Below, piece by piece: positions 42,643 through 42,704 of a stretch of 42,704 nt of DNA. The notes under the pieces are model-generated. The model saw nothing but the letters and a program-made list of their open reading frames with translations, had not been told where the DNA came from and did not search any database. Source of the DNA: Lachnospiraceae bacterium. Its GTDB lineage: Bacteria > Bacillota > Clostridia > Lachnospirales > Lachnospiraceae. The stretch lies in contig CAAGQC010000036.1 of assembly GCA_900771995.1 (NCBI GenBank), forward strand, positions 1-42,704, read 5' to 3'. A program made the position numbers and the translations under genes. Position 1 is the stretch's first letter; every line of letters starts with the position of its first letter.

Positions 42643-42699
42643 TTTCTTATGAGGGGGGGAGATAGTGAGTTCATCAACTATCTGAAATACATATTACAG
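42643..42699 (+). repeat. 57-bp direct repeat, right copy
   Basis: Identical over 57 bases to 22339-22395 and in the same orientation, and again directly after a GCCTCA/TGAGGC hairpin. The two copies diverge immediately after the shared block, GGAAAA on the left and AATAA on the right. Confidence 0.95.
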
Positions 42700-42704
42700 A
42701 ATAA
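42649..42704 (+). CDS. Possible small protein, cut by the window end
   Basis: The frame repeats the first 17 residues of the small frame at 22345-22428 and then differs (Asn for Gly) where the window ends. No good ribosome site precedes it. Because the DNA copies are identical, coding selection cannot be judged here. It could also be a structured noncoding element. Confidence 0.25.
   Translation, partial: MRGGDSEFINYLKYILQN

Noticed and set aside
1..42704. tRNA genes, rRNA genes, riboswitches, phage genes or insertion sequences
   Set aside because: None could be recognised by reading; short structured RNAs could still be missed without a covariance search.

Overview
The window reads as chromosomal DNA of a Gram-positive, low-to-mid GC Clostridia member, most likely Lachnospiraceae. 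This rests on the priA-def-fmt-rsmB-rlmN-stp-prkC-rsgA gene order, a MurE with the diaminopimelate-type DNPR motif, a PASTA-domain PrkC kinase, good AGGAGG ribosome binding sites with frequent GTG/TTG starts, and a Flp1-like Tad locus without any secretin. Genus and species cannot be fixed from the sequence alone. No tRNA, rRNA, CRISPR array, transposase or integrase was seen.

Region 1 (1-4.8 kb, all minus strand) holds lgt and ychF behind one promoter, a probable lipoprotein N-acetylmuramoyl-L-alanine amidase, and a methyl-accepting chemotaxis-type receptor with its own promoter. Region 2 (4.8-19.8 kb, minus strand) is a tightly packed housekeeping run read from murE through priA, def, fmt, a YugP-like zinc peptidase, rsmB, rlmN, PP2C phosphatase, PrkC kinase and rsgA to an XpaC-like and a TelA-like gene. 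It couples wall precursor synthesis, translation start processing, RNA modification, ribosome assembly and Ser/Thr phosphorylation. Region 3 (19.8-22.5 kb) has a GT39-like membrane glycosyltransferase and a YitT-family membrane protein, each with a candidate promoter, followed by a 319-bp intergenic stretch with a terminator-like hairpin and one copy of a 57-bp repeat.

Region 4 (22.5-42.0 kb, minus strand) appears to be a single operon of about 19.5 kb. It is transcribed from a near-consensus promoter at 42076-42104. Gene order is CpaE/TadZ-like ATPase, TadA, TadB, TadC, Flp-like pilin, TadE-like, an 853-aa TadG-like protein, a second TadE-like protein, prepilin peptidase, WG-repeat protein, FHA protein, PP2C phosphatase, a 57-aa membrane protein, a transmembrane Ser/Thr kinase with a WD40-like outer domain, and a secreted LysM protein. 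The operon therefore combines a Tad (type IVc) pilus machine with a complete kinase-phosphatase-FHA module. The kinase carries four TxVD motifs at an exact seven-residue period inside an expanded activation-segment region, matching the pThr-x-x-Asp preference known for some FHA domains. I infer that the kinase docks the FHA protein and controls pilus assembly.

Region 5 (42.0-42.7 kb) holds a divergent XRE-family regulator gene. Two 17-bp palindrome-containing sites 22 bp apart lie between it and the Tad promoter. The regulator gene ends inside a terminator hairpin followed by the second copy of the 57-bp repeat. The two repeats lie in the same orientation and bracket the whole Tad operon plus its regulator, so the block may be a unit that can be gained or lost. 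All functional statements are from sequence reading only; no database search was run.
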